Origin: Chloroflexota bacterium
GTDB lineage: Bacteria > Chloroflexota > UBA6077 > JACCZL01
NCBI GenBank assembly: GCA_020845495.1
Contig: JADLFM010000241.1
Location: forward strand, 49,757-113,756
Direction of reading: 5' to 3'
Length of the DNA: 64,000 nt
Both the position numbers and the translations under genes were made by a program. Below are positions 63,427 through 64,000 of the stretch, one piece after another (within the stretch, counting starts at the first letter, position 1; each line of letters opens with the position of its first letter). A model generated the notes under the pieces. It did no database searches and was not told the DNA's origin. It saw nothing but the letters and a program-made list of their open reading frames with translations.

Positions 63427-64000
63427 CGATCGCCGCTCCGCGATGGGCGAACTGGCTCTGCCGCGGCCGCCATCGGCCGCGCGGGGTCGACCGTGAAAGG
63501 CATTCCCGGTCGCTGAGGACCACGAGCGCGTCAGGGAGCCTGACGTCGAACGGCGGGCACGGCCGTCTGCCACGGGCTCGCCTGCTTGCCGCGAGCATCC
63601 GGAGGGACGGCCATGCACCGGCAGTGTAGGGCAGTTCCGCGACGCTCGTCTGCACCTGAGCCGCTCCCGCGATCCGTTGGCCCAGTGTACTACCTCATCC
63701 ATTCCTGACAACATGGCACGGCCTGACTCTGGCACATGGCGTTGCGTGGAGGCCTCGGTGGAGGCGGTGGGAGCGGAGGCCTCGGTGGAAGCGGTGGGAG
63801 CGGAGGTCTCGGTGGAGGCGGTGGGAGTGGTAGGCATTGACGGCGGGTACTGGCCTCGCCGGCCGTTATGCGCCGGGTGCCCTGCAGGATTCTGCAAAGC
63901 TGAGCGAGAATGGGGGTGAGTCTGGCGAGGGAGAGCGACGGTGGCGAGACGGAAGCGGGAGGGGTTGAGCACGGCGCGGTGGCGGGAGGACGCGGAGTCG
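63427..64000. other. right-end region upstream of the KimA-like gene
   Basis: Contains a small hairpin (CGTCAGG-GAG-CCTGACG at 63529-63545) and a 27-bp tandem repeat. I saw no ydaO-type riboswitch core and no gene. Confidence 0.4.
63748..63828. repeat. 27-bp tandem repeat, three copies
   Basis: A unit starting GGAGGCCTCGGTGGAGGCGG occurs at 63748, 63775 and 63802 with few mismatches. It lies upstream of the KimA-like gene. Confidence 0.9.

Noticed and set aside
63427..63740. c-di-AMP (ydaO) riboswitch upstream of the KimA-like gene
   Set aside because: I looked because KimA genes often have one, but found none of the conserved core segments by eye. A covariance-model search would be decisive.
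63677..63919. An 80-aa frame containing EASVEAVGA repeats
   Set aside because: It is the translation of the 27-bp tandem repeat with no support outside it.

Overview
The window is about 64 kb of very GC-rich bacterial chromosome. I think it comes from the phylum Chloroflexota, probably near the Thermomicrobia/Sphaerobacter lineage. This rests on family resemblance and on the long Lys-Pro-Ala-Glu linkers of the ABC binding lipoproteins; no marker gene settles it. I recognise about 55 protein genes and no rRNA, tRNA, CRISPR array or intact insertion sequence. The left edge cuts a gene.

Layout. 1-11.4 kb: end of a cupin gene, an MFS exporter, a PIG-L deacetylase, a Ca2+/H+ antiporter, an aldo/keto reductase, a phosphatidylcholine synthase-like gene coupled to NADH dehydrogenase II, a GDP-L-fucose synthase and a homocysteine methyltransferase/MTHFR fusion. 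11.6-17.1 kb: a compact leftward nitrosative-stress or redox cluster (cupin, NnrS-like, cupin, NnrS-like, Crp/Fnr regulator, DUF1858-like protein, hemerythrin). It has a perfect Crp/Fnr box in front of the DUF1858-like gene. 17.4-22.2 kb: two tandem secreted beta-helix proteins sharing an unrecognised C-terminal module. 22.4-31.1 kb: an acyl-CoA ligase, an NtrC-type regulator overlapping a small membrane protein, a form II-type molybdenum hydroxylase without its flavin subunit, and rpoN. RpoN carries an internal zinc-ribbon-like motif and is preceded by a near-perfect sigma-54 promoter.

31.3-39.7 kb: argG-argH, then a leftward surface-polysaccharide operon (epimerase, TIM-barrel isomerase, UDP-sugar dehydratase-like SDR, WecA/MraY-like transferase, SGNH esterase) and a 98-aa unknown. 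39.9-43.1 kb: an ISAs1-type transposase relic, two amidohydrolase-2 enzymes and a Rieske protein. 43.2-57.8 kb: three ABC uptake systems (peptide type, sugar type, nitrate/taurine type) with a 3-hydroxyisobutyrate dehydrogenase-like gene, a kinase-like gene, a UvrD-like relic and small genes between them. 57.8-63.4 kb: RpiR and LysR regulators, an AbrB/Doc toxin-antitoxin-like pair whose Doc lacks the catalytic His, and a KimA-like APC transporter.

Two themes connect the parts. First, a sigma-54 circuit: rpoN, an orphan NtrC-type activator, a strong -24/-12 site at rpoN and a weaker one before the peptide transporter. Second, short tandem repeats with 13-27 bp units recur between genes across the window. 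Hairpins sit between convergent genes and after two binding-protein genes. Starts were chosen from ribosome binding sites where visible; functions are family-level inferences from the sequence alone.
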